This document shows positions 33,159 to 43,586 of a stretch of DNA of 64,000 nucleotides, in pieces (positions within the stretch are counted from its first letter, which is position 1; each line of letters starts with the position of its first letter). A program made the translations under genes and the position numbers. This stretch comes from Sthenelais limicola (lineage: Eukaryota; Annelida; Polychaeta; Phyllodocida; Sigalionidae). The DNA is taken from the NCBI GenBank assembly GCA_942159475.1, contig OW804097.1, positions 53,030,986 through 53,094,985 of the forward strand. Reading direction: 5' to 3'. The notes under the pieces were generated by a model that saw only the letters and a list, made by a program, of their open reading frames with translations, was not told where the DNA came from and searched no databases.

Positions 33159-34115
33159 TTAAATTCGTTGACGTGGGACTGGCCGTATACGGCGCTGTCC
33201 TTCCTGGGCTCTCAGGGCCGACTTGACATCCCTGAGGAATTCAAAGAAACAGATTTCGTTATTATAAAACAACCTCTTTTTATAAATAAAAAACTTGGCT
33301 TTAATGAGAATGAAGTTTAACCTTTTACTACTAGGCTCTTGGCATGGGATACCCAGTAGTATGTGCGCCGCATTGAGATCGTCAACTAGCTCTCTATTAA
33401 AGGCCTCATTGCGAGCGGCCCAGTTGACCAATGATAGCCAAAACTCATTCACAGTTTTACAATCAATAAAGAAATGGAATACAGTGTCGCATTCATCGCA
33501 GTAGTTACAGTCCGGGAACAACTTGACGTGGATGTCCTTCAGATATTTGTTACATACGATTAGCCTATTGACAACTAAGAATTGGAATGACTGCAGCCGT
33601 ACATTCTTCGTGCACGTATAAGGAATGTTGTACCAGATCTTAGAACTGACTTGTGTGATATCTATGCCTTTGTCCCTGAACATTGATACCCATTTTACAT
33701 TTCTGTCCTCACTGTATAAAATAGCACCCCTGATAGCGTTGTATAATTCTCTAGCGGTGGCGGCCAGAATATTCACCGCTTCGCCTCTGAACCTACAAAC
33801 CAGTTTGGGTCTATAGTCGGAGACGGTATCATTAATGATCGTGGTCCACCAATTTTTGGGGATCGAGTCCCTCAAGAGAAACCTCTCAACAAAGGTAATC
33901 TTCACATCATTTTCGGCTTTAAACTCATGGATACTCTTGATTTTGTCGTTCAAAATTAGGTCGTCAATGCAATATAAACCTTTCCTTTTCCACACCTCCC
34001 AGTTGGTGTTCTTATTTTCAAGTTTTAGAATTCTACTGTTCCAAATTTTTTCGCTCAGTATTTCTTTTTTGGTAACAGGTTCATTAGATACATAAAATCT
34101 CGACCACAGTTTCAT
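33159..34115 (-). pseudogene. LINE ORF2 C-terminal part (after a frameshift)
   Basis: This frame overlaps the end of the long ORF2 frame (34084-34115) and carries the region after the RT, with the LINE zinc cluster CNYCDECDTVFHFFIDC. A single-base indel in the overlap is the likely reason for two frames. Together they give an ORF2 of a normal Tx1/L1 length. The extreme C terminus is basic (RRIRPVPRQRI). Confidence 0.8.
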
Positions 34116-36888
34116 CGTAAAAATCAGACCCTGTGGACTTCATTACCCACCTGGCCTCTAGGGCTGCTTGAGTGTCCTGGCCCACGGCCGCCTCGAAGAA
34201 GGCTGACCATTTAGCCCCTTTATCTAGGATTAATCTTTTAAGCCACATCATCTTTGAAGCTGCCACCTTTGAGCGCAGGTCATGCAGGTTAAGCCCGCCC
34301 TCCTCCGCGCTCTTACACAAATATTTTCTTGCGACTTTATGTTTCTTATTCCTCCATAAGAAGTCTTCAATCATTTTTTGAAACTCTGTCACAATGCGGT
34401 CTTCTGTACAGATGTTGGCTGCGGCATACATGAATAATGGCAGGATCAAGACGTTTGCAACCACCACTCTACCTTTAAGGGATATGTCCCTCTTTGACCA
34501 ATGGGCAATGCAGTTTTTTACCTTTACTCTGACCTCTTCGAAATTCTTGTCGTTTTGAGTACTTGTGTTAGGGGGGTGAACAATTGTAATACCCAACACC
34601 TTCATGCAGTTGACCCAACGAATCTCTTTGGCTTTTTGCGTGTACATTGGAGCATTTCCGATATTGAAACCTCTCGTTTTATCTATATTGAGGACTAGAC
34701 CCGACGCTTTACTGAAGTCTTCTATTATCTTGATCATGTTTATCAGGGAGGTCTCGTTATTGGCGATGACAGTGAGATCGTCCGCAAATTGAACAACTTT
34801 GTTTTCCGCGGTACCGATGCGAATCCCGTTACAATCGTTCGAGTTTCTGATCGCTTGAGCGAGTTTTTCTACTACAATTATGAAAAGGTAAGAAGAGATC
34901 GGATCACCCTGCTTAACCCCGCGGTTGACGCTGAACCAATCGGATGAGTAACCGTTGTTCAAGACACAAGAGTTGGAGCCATGCAACATAATTCTGATCC
35001 AACTTATAAATACTTCGCCAACGCCTATTTCCTCTAAACATTTCAGTAGGAAGCTCCACGAGACGGAGTCGTAGGCTTTGCGGAAATCCAACGAGACGAT
35101 AAGACCTTTCTTCCCTTCATTGTGTAGATATTGGACCGTGTCCTCTACTCGTCTAGTGGCAGTGCCGATATATCGACCCTGCAGAAAACCAACTTGGTCC
35201 TCATTGATACATTTTCCGATACATAATTTCAATCTCTCAGTGAGGATCTTGGATAATATTTTATAGTCGGTGTTTAGCAAGGTTATGGGACGCCAATTAC
35301 CGATCAGTTTTAGATCACAATCTTTTTTAGGAATGACGGAGATTACCCCCCTATACATTTCAGCGGTGAGGCTATTACTATCAAAACACTCATGCAACAT
35401 TGCTATAAAAACAGGACTGAGGGTGCTCCACATGGCTCTGTAAAATTCTATAGGCAGGCCATCAGACCCGGGAGCCTTGTTGCCTTTGAGGTCCTTCATT
35501 ATCTTCCATATCTCTTCCCCTTTTATTTCTCTACCCAGAAGCGTGCGCTCGGACTCAGTGCACCGACCCGAAGGGTCCGTGGACTCAGCCAAGCAAGACT
35601 CATCTCGAGGGGCGCTAACTTCGCGGTACAGGGCTTCATAAAAGTTTTTTTCTATTTTCAAGATTTCTTTTTGGGTGCTGACGATAGTGCCGTCAACTAG
35701 CAGTTGGGCAATCATTTTTTTCTTAAAATTTCTCTTCTCTAAGTTGAGGAAATACTTGGTGGGTTTCTCACCCTCCGCCAGCCATTTTGCTCGGCTTCTG
35801 GCAAGTGCGCCTTGGGCTCTTAACAGACTTTCCGTTTTTAATTTGTCCAAAATATTTTCCCTTTCTAAGTATAGATCCCTAGTTAATGGTAGGACGGCCC
35901 CTATTTCCTTGAGTCTAAGTCTAAGTTCTCTTTCGATTTTTTTCCTCTCCCATGCATTCTTTTTTGAAAAGGTAATGGATTCGGTTTTAATAGTGAACTT
36001 AATGTACTCCCACAGTGATTTGGCGCTTAGGTTCGCGTTGTTCAGGATAACCTGTTTAATCTTTTCATCAATGAAATCAATATACTTTTCGTCTTCTAGC
36101 AAAAGCCTGTTGAATTTCCAAAACCCGGGGCCCCTACCAGGTTCCCCCAGTCTTAGCTTTACTAACACTAGATCGTGATCCGACATTTCACAGTCCCATC
36201 TTTCCTGGGCGACGGCCACAGGTCTCAGTGTGTCGTCGATTAAAACATAGTCTAATCTAGAGAATTGCCCTTTTCTTCTCCAGGTCTCTTTGTTTTTTAC
36301 ATTAGATAATTCGTTCACTACATCACATAATTCATACGTCTGAACAATGTTCAACATGTTTTTTAAACCAACGTTACATGCAAGCTCAATGGAGCTGGGG
36401 TGTGGCTCATACCAAAACTCACCAAGATTCATGTTCAAGTCTCCCATTAATACAATGTTACTTTCATTTCTTTTGGCTATCATGTCATTCAAAATTTTAC
36501 ACACTTCGGCTTGATGCTTGTATGCATCCATGTTGGGCAGATAAACAGAAAATAAACAGATTTTAACACCGCCGAGCACGAAGTCTACGAAGGCTATTCT
36601 GCCCTCGGTATCTCCACCTTTCTGCACTATGTTAACATTAATTTCTTTAGTAAACAAGATGGTGACGCCTCTAGAATTGGACTGTCCGTGTACGAGGTGT
36701 ATGGGACCCTCCCACTGAGCTGCCCATATCGCTGCTGTATTAGGCGTACTGTGAGTCTCTTGAATTGCTATTATAGAGTTCTTGAAATTCTTGAGGTATG
36801 CGAAGGTGGCTTTTCTTCTCTCAATATTGTTAATGCCATTGACATTTAAGGACATAAAGGAAATTAAGGAGAGGTCGTCATTCTCCAT
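34084..36888 (-). CDS. LINE ORF2: endonuclease and reverse transcriptase
   Basis: The ATG is at 36888. Residues 1-245 are an exonuclease/endonuclease/phosphatase domain (LNVNGI, QETHS at 44-48, GDLNMNL at 150-156, SDHDLV at 237-242). The RT follows with WRPITLLNTDYKILSK (about 533), SLDFRKAYDSV (about 600), GVKQGDPISSYLF (about 658) and FADDL (702-706). All key catalytic residues are visible. This protein nicks the target and primes cDNA from it. The frame ends early at 34084 through a frameshift and continues in the frame ending at 33159. Confidence 0.92.
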   Translation of the reverse strand: MENDDLSLISFMSLNVNGINNIERRKATFAYLKNFKNSIIAIQETHSTPNTAAIWAAQWEGPIHLVHGQSNSRGVTILFTKEINVNIVQKGGDTEGRIAFVDFVLGGVKICLFSVYLPNMDAYKHQAEVCKILNDMIAKRNESNIVLMGDLNMNLGEFWYEPHPSSIELACNVGLKNMLNIVQTYELCDVVNELSNVKNKETWRRKGQFSRLDYVLIDDTLRPVAVAQERWDCEMSDHDLVLVKLRLGEPGRGPGFWKFNRLLLEDEKYIDFIDEKIKQVILNNANLSAKSLWEYIKFTIKTESITFSKKNAWERKKIERELRLRLKEIGAVLPLTRDLYLERENILDKLKTESLLRAQGALARSRAKWLAEGEKPTKYFLNLEKRNFKKKMIAQLLVDGTIVSTQKEILKIEKNFYEALYREVSAPRDESCLAESTDPSGRCTESERTLLGREIKGEEIWKIMKDLKGNKAPGSDGLPIEFYRAMWSTLSPVFIAMLHECFDSNSLTAEMYRGVISVIPKKDCDLKLIGNWRPITLLNTDYKILSKILTERLKLCIGKCINEDQVGFLQGRYIGTATRRVEDTVQYLHNEGKKGLIVSLDFRKAYDSVSWSFLLKCLEEIGVGEVFISWIRIMLHGSNSCVLNNGYSSDWFSVNRGVKQGDPISSYLFIIVVEKLAQAIRNSNDCNGIRIGTAENKVVQFADDLTVIANNETSLINMIKIIEDFSKASGLVLNIDKTRGFNIGNAPMYTQKAKEIRWVNCMKVLGITIVHPPNTSTQNDKNFEEVRVKVKNCIAHWSKRDISLKGRVVVANVLILPLFMYAAANICTEDRIVTEFQKMIEDFLWRNKKHKVARKYLCKSAEEGGLNLHDLRSKVAASKMMWLKRLILDKGAKWSAFFEAAVGQDTQAALEARWVMKSTGSDFYDETVVEILCI

Positions 36889-37055
36889 CACGGTTGTTTG
36901 TGCATTGCGGGGTTAAAAATTTACTGACAACATATCTTATGATGGATTGACACCATCTGGTCCCAGATATGGGGAAAAAACAAACACTATTTGTGGCGTG
37001 TGGCTCCATTATTATTTAATTAAAAAACACACTATAAGACACCACTGTTTTGCAC

Positions 37056-38474
37056 TTAGTACCACTCATCCATGTCGACCTCGTTGGTGGCGCCATTCTT
37101 TTCAAGCTCCTCTTTCTCTTGCTCGGCTGCCTGGATTTTTCCTCTCAGGGTCATCCAGGCTTTCCCAAGCCTATTCCCTTCTGCAGGCCATTTCTCGGTC
37201 ATTAGCACGTCGTCGTGCTTTAAGGCCATTCCTATGCCCCACTTGGTGTCGAAGGGCGCGGCCTCACCAATCGTTTTCTGTTCCGTGCCTAGCAGGTAGT
37301 CTTTGATCATGGGGTTGCATCTTACTTTAGCTGCTAGTCCTTGTTCAAGAATCTCTTCGACTCTCTGATCCCACTCATGTATCACCTTAGGGTCATTAAT
37401 TTCAGACAGCGTTTTTTTACATTCGTATGGATCTTCCAGAGATAGAATTCTGGCTGATCTCGCGGGGTGATTTTCTAAGATGGACTTCCTATAGGCGAGG
37501 TATTGCTCCATACATAGGAAGTGCCTACCCCCTATGTCAAATTCAGTCGGGTAAAAATTCGAGAGGGGATTGAGGATGCTGTAGAAAACGAAAGCGTCCT
37601 GATTGGTCTTTCTTGATACCATTGAGGGGGCTAAATCTACAGGGAGTAGTTCAAGCCTGTCATGGGTATATCTCTTATTGTCCAGAATGATGTCACCGTT
37701 AACGTTGAATACTTTTTGGTATCTGCCGGTGGCCCTAGCTGCTCTTGCGATGGGGCGCGCCCGGTTTACCCTCGTTTGCAGTGTGTCGGGCAGATCCCTC
37801 TTGATCCATATGGGGTTCTCCCCCTCAGGAACGACTTGTTTATCTAGTTGAGGCTTTTGTTTCCATACTCTATCCACGTCGTCTTTATTAGTGAACTGAG
37901 CCAAAACGGGTGCGTTTGCGCTTTTTCCCATTCTGAAGAACACTTTCAGTTGGATTCCATTTATCCCAAGGGCTCCTTGGAACATATTGTTGATCTTCAG
38001 GAGAAGTTGTTCCTTTGACTCCTCTTCATCTTCCGTTTTGCTTAAACCTTCGATTATAAGATTTAGGGACCTTTCTTTGAGCATGTTCTTGAGCCTAATT
38101 TCTTCTTCCGCTTTTGCCTGCTGTTCGATGGCGCGGAAGCTTGGGTCGCTCCATTTGACTGTGGTTTCATCCAGTCTCTTGAAGTTCTTTTCCAGCGCAA
38201 GGGTTTTCTTTTTGTGCTTTCCTGAGTCTATATCTCTCTTTTTGTTGTCGCCGTGTATAGCATCTATCTCCACTTTGTTTGCTCCCGCAAGGGTGGCTAC
38301 AGGTTCTACGGCATCTTTTAACTGTTGGGCCAAATTAGTACATTGGGTGGCCACTCCTTCTACAAGCTTTTTTAACTCATCAAATCCGTCAGTCATATTT
38401 TCAGTTTCACCGTCACTTCCTCCTTGTCTAGTTCTCTTTCTTTCAGTTGCCATTCGTGGGTCTCTAGAGCTCAT
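37056..38474 (-). CDS. LINE ORF1: RNA-binding protein with C-terminal NADAR (YbiA-like) domain
   Basis: The 472 aa frame starts at ATG 38474. Residues 1-130 are charged and probably coiled-coil. Residues 130-280 look like an L1/Tx1 ORF1 RRM region (ERSLNLIIEGL at 134-144, FRMGKS, PVLAQF, DLPDTLQTRV, YTHDRLELLPVD). Residues 292-449 match the NADAR family: PLSNFYP (303-309), CMEQYL (321-326), HEWDQRV (366-372), LLGTEQKTIGEAAPFDTKWG split as LLGT, IGEAAPFD and WGIGMAL (394-418), NRLGKAWMTLR (434-444). NADAR proteins are N-glycosidases acting on ribose-linked substrates; some remove ADP-ribose from nucleobases. The motif residues are kept, so catalysis is plausible. The role in retrotransposition is unknown. 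Confidence 0.85.
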   Translation of the reverse strand: MSSRDPRMATERKRTRQGGSDGETENMTDGFDELKKLVEGVATQCTNLAQQLKDAVEPVATLAGANKVEIDAIHGDNKKRDIDSGKHKKKTLALEKNFKRLDETTVKWSDPSFRAIEQQAKAEEEIRLKNMLKERSLNLIIEGLSKTEDEEESKEQLLLKINNMFQGALGINGIQLKVFFRMGKSANAPVLAQFTNKDDVDRVWKQKPQLDKQVVPEGENPIWIKRDLPDTLQTRVNRARPIARAARATGRYQKVFNVNGDIILDNKRYTHDRLELLPVDLAPSMVSRKTNQDAFVFYSILNPLSNFYPTEFDIGGRHFLCMEQYLAYRKSILENHPARSARILSLEDPYECKKTLSEINDPKVIHEWDQRVEEILEQGLAAKVRCNPMIKDYLLGTEQKTIGEAAPFDTKWGIGMALKHDDVLMTEKWPAEGNRLGKAWMTLRGKIQAAEQEKEELEKNGATNEVDMDEWY

Positions 38475-39289
38475 TCTGTAGGTATTACAGCAGAGAGTGG
38501 GTGCCTACAGGGCCTCAAGATTGCTTCTAGGGGCTGGGATATCAGGGAAGGGAAGACAGTGTTTAGCTACAGGGTTGCGAAAACCCGTTGCAACGCACAA
38601 GGTGTTGCGGCGGTGCCGAGCTTTTGCACTTTTCGCGTTGGCAGACAACACTCAACACTTCCGGGGAAGGCTCCCGCTTAGCGTGAGCGTGAATATAAAT
38701 ACAGCAGAGTTAATACTTTTTGGTGAGGACGAACCTTTTTCACAGAATCCTATTGCCGTGTGGGTTTTGTAAGAGTTCCAGAGTTTCTTAGTGTCAGTTT
38801 GAGCCAAGAATACTCAATGTTTACTTTTGCCCGTCCGGTGGTTGGAATGGGGGCTGACGGTTGGGAGAATTTCCCTATCACAACGTAGAAAGTTTATTTC
38901 TGAGAGATATCCTTAGAATCTTGCCTTTATATCTTGCTGCTCGGGTTTGGGGTGATCACAAAGTCTTTTGGGATATGCTAGCTTTCCAACAGGACTGTCC
39001 TGCTTCCTAGGATTACTAATCCGTGTCTATTGCTACACGAGGTAATCCAAGCGATGGCGGGTCCGTTGACCGGCTCCCGCGGTCAGCACGAGTCGGTTCG
39101 TACGGACGTCAGACTGGTTTCTGTGCTTTTGGTTGATACTATTCGAAGGTGTCAGCGTGAGGTATATACGTTTATGACTATTCCTGCCAAATACTAGGTT
39201 GGTACAGTTCTTAACTTGGTCTGGATCTGAAATAAAAAGGACAAGCCTTTGCTCTCGCTTCTTCTGTCTTTGCTACCGGAACCGGAAGT
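38475..39289 (-). promoter_or_regulatory. LINE 5' UTR
   Basis: The 815 bp between the 5' target duplication and ORF1 hold no long conserved frame. The 5' terminus starts ACTTCCGGTTCCGG on the - strand, which contains CCGGAAG-type ETS sites in inverse. It presumably carries the internal promoter. Confidence 0.5.
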
Positions 39290-39306
39290 CCTGAAGAAGC
39301 AGTATT
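39290..39306. repeat. Target-site duplication of the LINE, 5' copy
   Basis: CCTGAAGAAGCAGTATT, identical to 32888-32904. Confidence 0.9.
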
Positions 39307-39873
39307 ATCTTTGGAAGTAGAGGGAGTTGCCGGAGAAGGCGTGCTTTTCACCGAAGGGGCAATAGAAGAGGCTCTCGTGAAATCACTGTATCGACTCACG
39401 CCGTCAAAGCCTTCTAGATCGACTGCGGTCTCCGCGTCTGAAAGCCAACCGTCATTGATGACGTCATCGGAGTCAGACGCAATTCGTCTCCTCTTTCTAG
39501 CTGGGGTTTTGGCTTTCACTAAATCTGCCTCTACAACCTCCATGCGGTCAGATATTTTCTCTACAGAATCACTCAATTTAGTAATCAATGCTAACAGTTT
39601 GTCAGCGACATCTGTACTCACAGAATGGGACGAAGACGAGGACGACCCATGTCGTGACGACGAGCTGTGGCCCTTGTCTTTGTCGCGGCTCCGATCACTC
39701 TTGCTGTGATGCTTGTGAGAGCTGTGTGAGCGAGAATGAGAGTGGGAATGACTTTTCCCACTGCTGTTGGAACTTCTGCTTCCCTCAGACTTAGAATCCG
39801 AGATTCTATCTCGTTCTTCCGACGCCTCCTTGGGTGTCGTAGGTTTCAGTGCCTTGCCAGAATCATCCGCCAT
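39307..39873 (-). pseudogene. DIRS-like gag, N-terminal portion
   Basis: The ATG is at 39873, after a GTG-initiated extension that is less likely. The protein is serine/acidic with an SH-rich stretch (SHSHSHSRSHSSHKHHSK) and a possible coiled coil (LLALITKLSDSVEKISDRMEVVEADLV). It is in frame across the LINE target site with the 32887 segment. The 40159-39873 leader is the element 5' UTR. Confidence 0.7.
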
Positions 39874-40112
39874 CTTGGCAAAATTCACGACGCCGAACAC
39901 AAATCGGTTTTTAGCACAAAGTCCAACTGATAATCGAGATCCAGACTGATCAAGATATCACTTTAAGGTACTCGGACCTAAAGATAGGGAATTAAAAATC
40001 TTTCAATAGATTTTTCCCCACTTAAAAACACCAAATCTGCACGGCCCGCGGCTTGCGTGTGAGCCCTTAGAAAAATGTGACTAAAAGTGACGTCATCGAT
40101 ACGCGTGACGTA

Positions 40113-40159
40113 TCTCCTCGGTGCTACCGTCTAGCGACGGAGATGCGAAGCATAATCAA
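40113..40159. repeat. DIRS-like inverted terminal repeat (right on + strand, 5' end of element)
   Basis: The reverse complement is identical to 28860-28906 over 47 bases. It is followed inward by ACGCGTGACG and GTGACGTCATCGAT, also found in the palindrome at 28620-28655. Confidence 0.85.
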
Positions 40160-40979
40160 TGTTACACCAAATATACTCAGATATAGCTAGCATTTGTCAT
40201 TTTTCAGAGTAAATTAGCAAGATTTACTAAATGTGTAGAGCCGACAATTGTTCATTTTCTGACGACCTGACCCTATTGGGTTCAGGCAGGCACATCGCGG
40301 GGAAATTATGCTCCCGCGAAGTGCTAAAAAATGCTGTTTCTGTTCGAAGTACATTGCCAATATGTTTAAATTCTGAAAGAGCAATGCTCTGCTTTTGGGG
40401 GCAAGGGGACGGATACTTTGTCTAACAAGCCACATAAATTATGGTGTTTTGCCCTTGAACTATGTTCTGTTTGAGGTAGGCTACTAATGTTCCTTATATA
40501 TATATAAGTGTTTTTATTTCCAATTCATCGTACATTTCATAGAAAAAGGTCATGTCTCAGTCAATGAAACCATTGATTTTCTTAGAGTGCCCGTATGCTT
40601 CGACATTATTATTACAACTCTTCTCTTACTAGAATGTGCATAGTCAGGTCTTTTCAACATATTTGATCTTTCTGGAATTACACTATATTATGAATCATGG
40701 TATATTCATACCAACTCTTAATAACTATGTACAATCATTTCTCAATAAAACAAATTTAAAAAGTAGTTTGCTTTTGTTTTTAGCAACTTAAAATTTCCTT
40801 ATATATAACAAGGTAAACTACACTCCTTGATGACATTATATAGCAGATTAATCCCACTTTTCAACAGTACATGCATACAAGACTTACAGGCTTGAAAAGA
40901 TGAATCTATTATTGAGTTTTTGATATAAAAAACTCAATAATGTACAAATATATATATGGTTTAATCATTAACTGACATT

Positions 40980-41744
40980 TGTCAGAACTGTCTTTTTACT
41001 TTAATCATTTTGAACCATATAATCATTTTTCAGATACAATCTGAAATTGACCAAGTCTTCTACCTGGTGACCCTCAAAAAATTTATTATTTTCTGAGTTC
41101 CATAAGAAAGATGCTTTATACAAGAATGATCTTTTTATCCTCTCCGAATGTGGAGTTATTATCTTAAGCATTTTCTTTTTGTTACCTTTATTCGACCTTA
41201 GATCCCTTTTATTTGAATCAATGTTATCGGTTATTAAAGATTTTTTAAAAGCTATCTCCAATATATGAGCCTCTCTTCTTTTATCCAGAGGAGGAATACC
41301 CAGTTCCTTTGACAATTCTACTACATTTGTTCTTTTATCCAAGAACTTTGCCCTTCTTATAATATTATTTTGCAATACTTGTAACTTATTTAACAATGCC
41401 TTATTATTAGTCCCATTATATATTGTGTCCCCAAAATCCATGTGGGGAATCACCATTACCTTATACAAGTTCAAAAACATTTTCTCTGTGAAAACATGTC
41501 TTGATTTTGAGAGTAGTCTACTCTGATTTTGAATAACATTTATTTTCTTTTTCAAATGAGATTGAAAAGTAAGTTTAGAATCGATTAACAGTCCTAAGTA
41601 AGTATATTCATCCGTATGTCCTATTTCCTGTTCTGCAAATTGATAATTGTTTAAATCCTTAGCTTTAGATGATCTACCGGAATTAATTTTCATCAATTTA
41701 CATTTCTCTATGTTAAGAGAAATTTTATTAATTTTACACCACAA
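40980..41744 (-). mobile_element. 5'-truncated LINE, RT C-terminal part
   Basis: The open frame 41744-41001 (about 247 aa) is the region after the RT active site of a jockey/CR1-like LINE: KISLNIEKCKLMKI, YTYLGLLIDSKL, MDFGDTIYNG, LNKLQVLQNNIIRR, DKRTNVVELSKEL, RREAHILEIAFK, SFLYKASFLWN. The YADD motif and everything upstream are missing. It is intact within the preserved part, so fairly young. It is related to the copy at 44994-46672. Confidence 0.8.
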
Positions 41745-42404
41745 TATGTTCCTTAATCATCTATACTGTATTAAATCTAACTAGCTGCCCCCGTTCGGAA
41801 TCCTGGACGTTTGGGCCCCGGGATCATTGGGCCCCGGGATCATTGGGCCCCGGGATCATTGGGCCCCGGCCTGGTCGATTGGGCCCCAGGGCTTGGACGA
41901 TTGGGCCCCGGGCTTGGACGTTTGGGCCCCGCTGGGCCTTGGACGTTTGGGCCCCGACCTTTGGACGTTTGGGCCCCGGCCGGTTGTGTATTCATGAATC
42001 ATGCTGGGTTGGACGTTTGGGCCCCGGCCTTTGGACGTTTGGGCCCCGGCCAATGTGTATTCATGAATCATGCTGGGTCAGTTAGTCAATACACACTATG
42101 TGTATTCATGATTGGTCAGTCAACCTTGGTCAGTCAATATACACTAGTGAATATGTGTATTCATGCTGGGTCAGTCAATACACACCATGTGTATTCATGA
42201 TTGGTCAGTCAATCTTGGACGTTTGGGCCCCATAAATATACATATGAATACACATTTCCAACGAATACACCTTCAAATACTGGCTGGAAAAAACAAATTT
42301 TGTATTCTTATTGTCCACCATAATTATGGTCTCCTAACGAAATGATTTATTATTTGATTCATTTATATTTAGGTATTTTAATTCACAAAGAATGTATCAA
42401 AGAA

Positions 42405-42467
42405 TACACAATTCCATACGAATACATCAGTTGGACTGATGTACTTGTATGGAATTGTGTATTCGTA
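42405..42467. repeat. Central palindrome of the foldback element
   Basis: GAATACACAATTCCATACGA..ACATCAGT and its inverse ACTGATGT..TGGAATTGTGTATTC meet at TGG (about 42433). The right flank runs into a run of G residues with quadruplex potential (42468-42486). Confidence 0.65.
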
Positions 42468-42540
42468 TGGGGGGGGGGGAGGGGGGAGTCGGGTTGGGTT
42501 GTGTATTCTGATATTTAGGGGGCTGACCCAGCATGAATAC

Positions 42541-43445
42541 ACACATATACAATATGTGAATACACATATATGTGAATACACGATTCACTAGTGTGTATTG
42601 ACTGAGCCAGCATGAATACACATGTATATATTCACTAGTGTGTATTGACTGAGCCAGCATGAACACACATGTATATTCACTAGTGTGTATTGACTGACCC
42701 AGCATGAACACACATATATAATCACTAGTGTGTATTGACTGACTCAGCATTAATACACATATATAATCACTAGTGTGTATTGACTGACCCAGCATGAACA
42801 CATATATAATCACTATGGAATTGTGTATTCGTATGGGGGGGGGGGGGGGGAGGGGGGAGTCGGGGGGGGTTGTGTATTCTGATATTTAGGGGGCTGACCC
42901 AGCATGAATACACACATATACAATATGTGAATACACATATATGTGAATACACGATTCACTAGTGTGTATTGACTGAGCCAGCATGAATACACATGTATAT
43001 ATTCACTAGTGTGTATTGACTGACCCAGCATGAACACACATGTATATATTCACTAGTGTGTATTGACTGACCCAGCATGAACACACATATATAATCACTA
43101 GTGTGTATTGACTGACCCAGCATGAACACACATATATAATCACTAGTGTGTATTGACTGACTCAGCATTAATACACATATTCACTAGTGTGTATTGACTG
43201 AGCCAGCATGAATACACATGTATATATTCACTAGTGTGTATTGACTGAGCCAGCATGAACACACATGCATATTCACTAGTGTGTATTGACTGACCCAGCA
43301 TGAACACACATATATAATCACTAGTGTGTATTGACTGACTCAGCATTAATACACATATTCACTAGTGTGTATTGACTGAGCCAGCATGAATACACATGTA
43401 TATATACACTAGTGTGTATTGACTGACCCTGCATGAATACACATA
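42541..43445. repeat. Minisatellite, about 16 units of 45-50 bp
   Basis: Units share CACTAGTGTGTATTGACTGA and CAGCATGAATACACAT. A segment of about 370 bp (42448-42620 region, including the G run) is duplicated at 42818-43000. Long open frames here (reading GQSIHTSDYICVFML) arise only because the period is near a multiple of three. The spacing and unit divergence do not fit CRISPR. Confidence 0.85.
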
Positions 43446-43586
43446 TCCGGGGAAAAAATGGAACACGGAAAAAAAATTCCCCCGACCCCCAACTTGATAG
43501 AATACACAAAGTAAACAACCAAAGTGTAAAATGAATACATGAACCCTCCCCCTCCCCTCCCCTCCACCCCACCCCCAAACGTCCAA

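Larger units (their letters stand above)
32905..39289 (-). mobile_element. Full-length Tx1/L1-like LINE with a NADAR domain in ORF1
   Basis: The element is 6385 bp and bounded by a 17 bp target duplication. It has an 815 bp 5' UTR, ORF1 (472 aa), a 167 bp spacer, ORF2 (endonuclease-RT, about 1250 codons with one frameshift), AATAAA at about 32930 and a poly(A) tail. The two-ORF layout with an apurinic-type endonuclease and L1-type RT points to the L1/Tx1 group. It inserted into the gag of the DIRS element, so it is the younger of the two. ORF1 is intact. Confidence 0.9.
28860..40159 (-). mobile_element. DIRS-like tyrosine-recombinase retrotransposon, split by a LINE
   Basis: Inverted termini at 28860-28906 and 40113-40159 are identical over 47 bases. 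On the - strand the order is gag, RT-RNase H, tyrosine recombinase, as in DIRS elements. A 6.4 kb LINE (32905-39289) interrupts gag; without it the element is about 4.9 kb. Several frameshifts and a deletion in the recombinase show that it is inactive. No methyltransferase domain was found. Confidence 0.85.

Noticed and set aside
35675..36178. 167-codon + strand frame, and 37987-38481 (164 codons)
   Set aside because: Antisense shadows of LINE ORF2 and ORF1.
39211..39306. Extension of the DIRS gag frame past the target duplication into the LINE 5' end (ending PFYFRSRPS)
   Set aside because: The target duplication shows that gag truly resumes at 32887; the extension is chance read-through into the LINE.
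42541..43445. Possible CRISPR array because of regularly spaced repeats
   Set aside because: Units are contiguous and diverged, with no unique spacers, and the DNA is eukaryotic.
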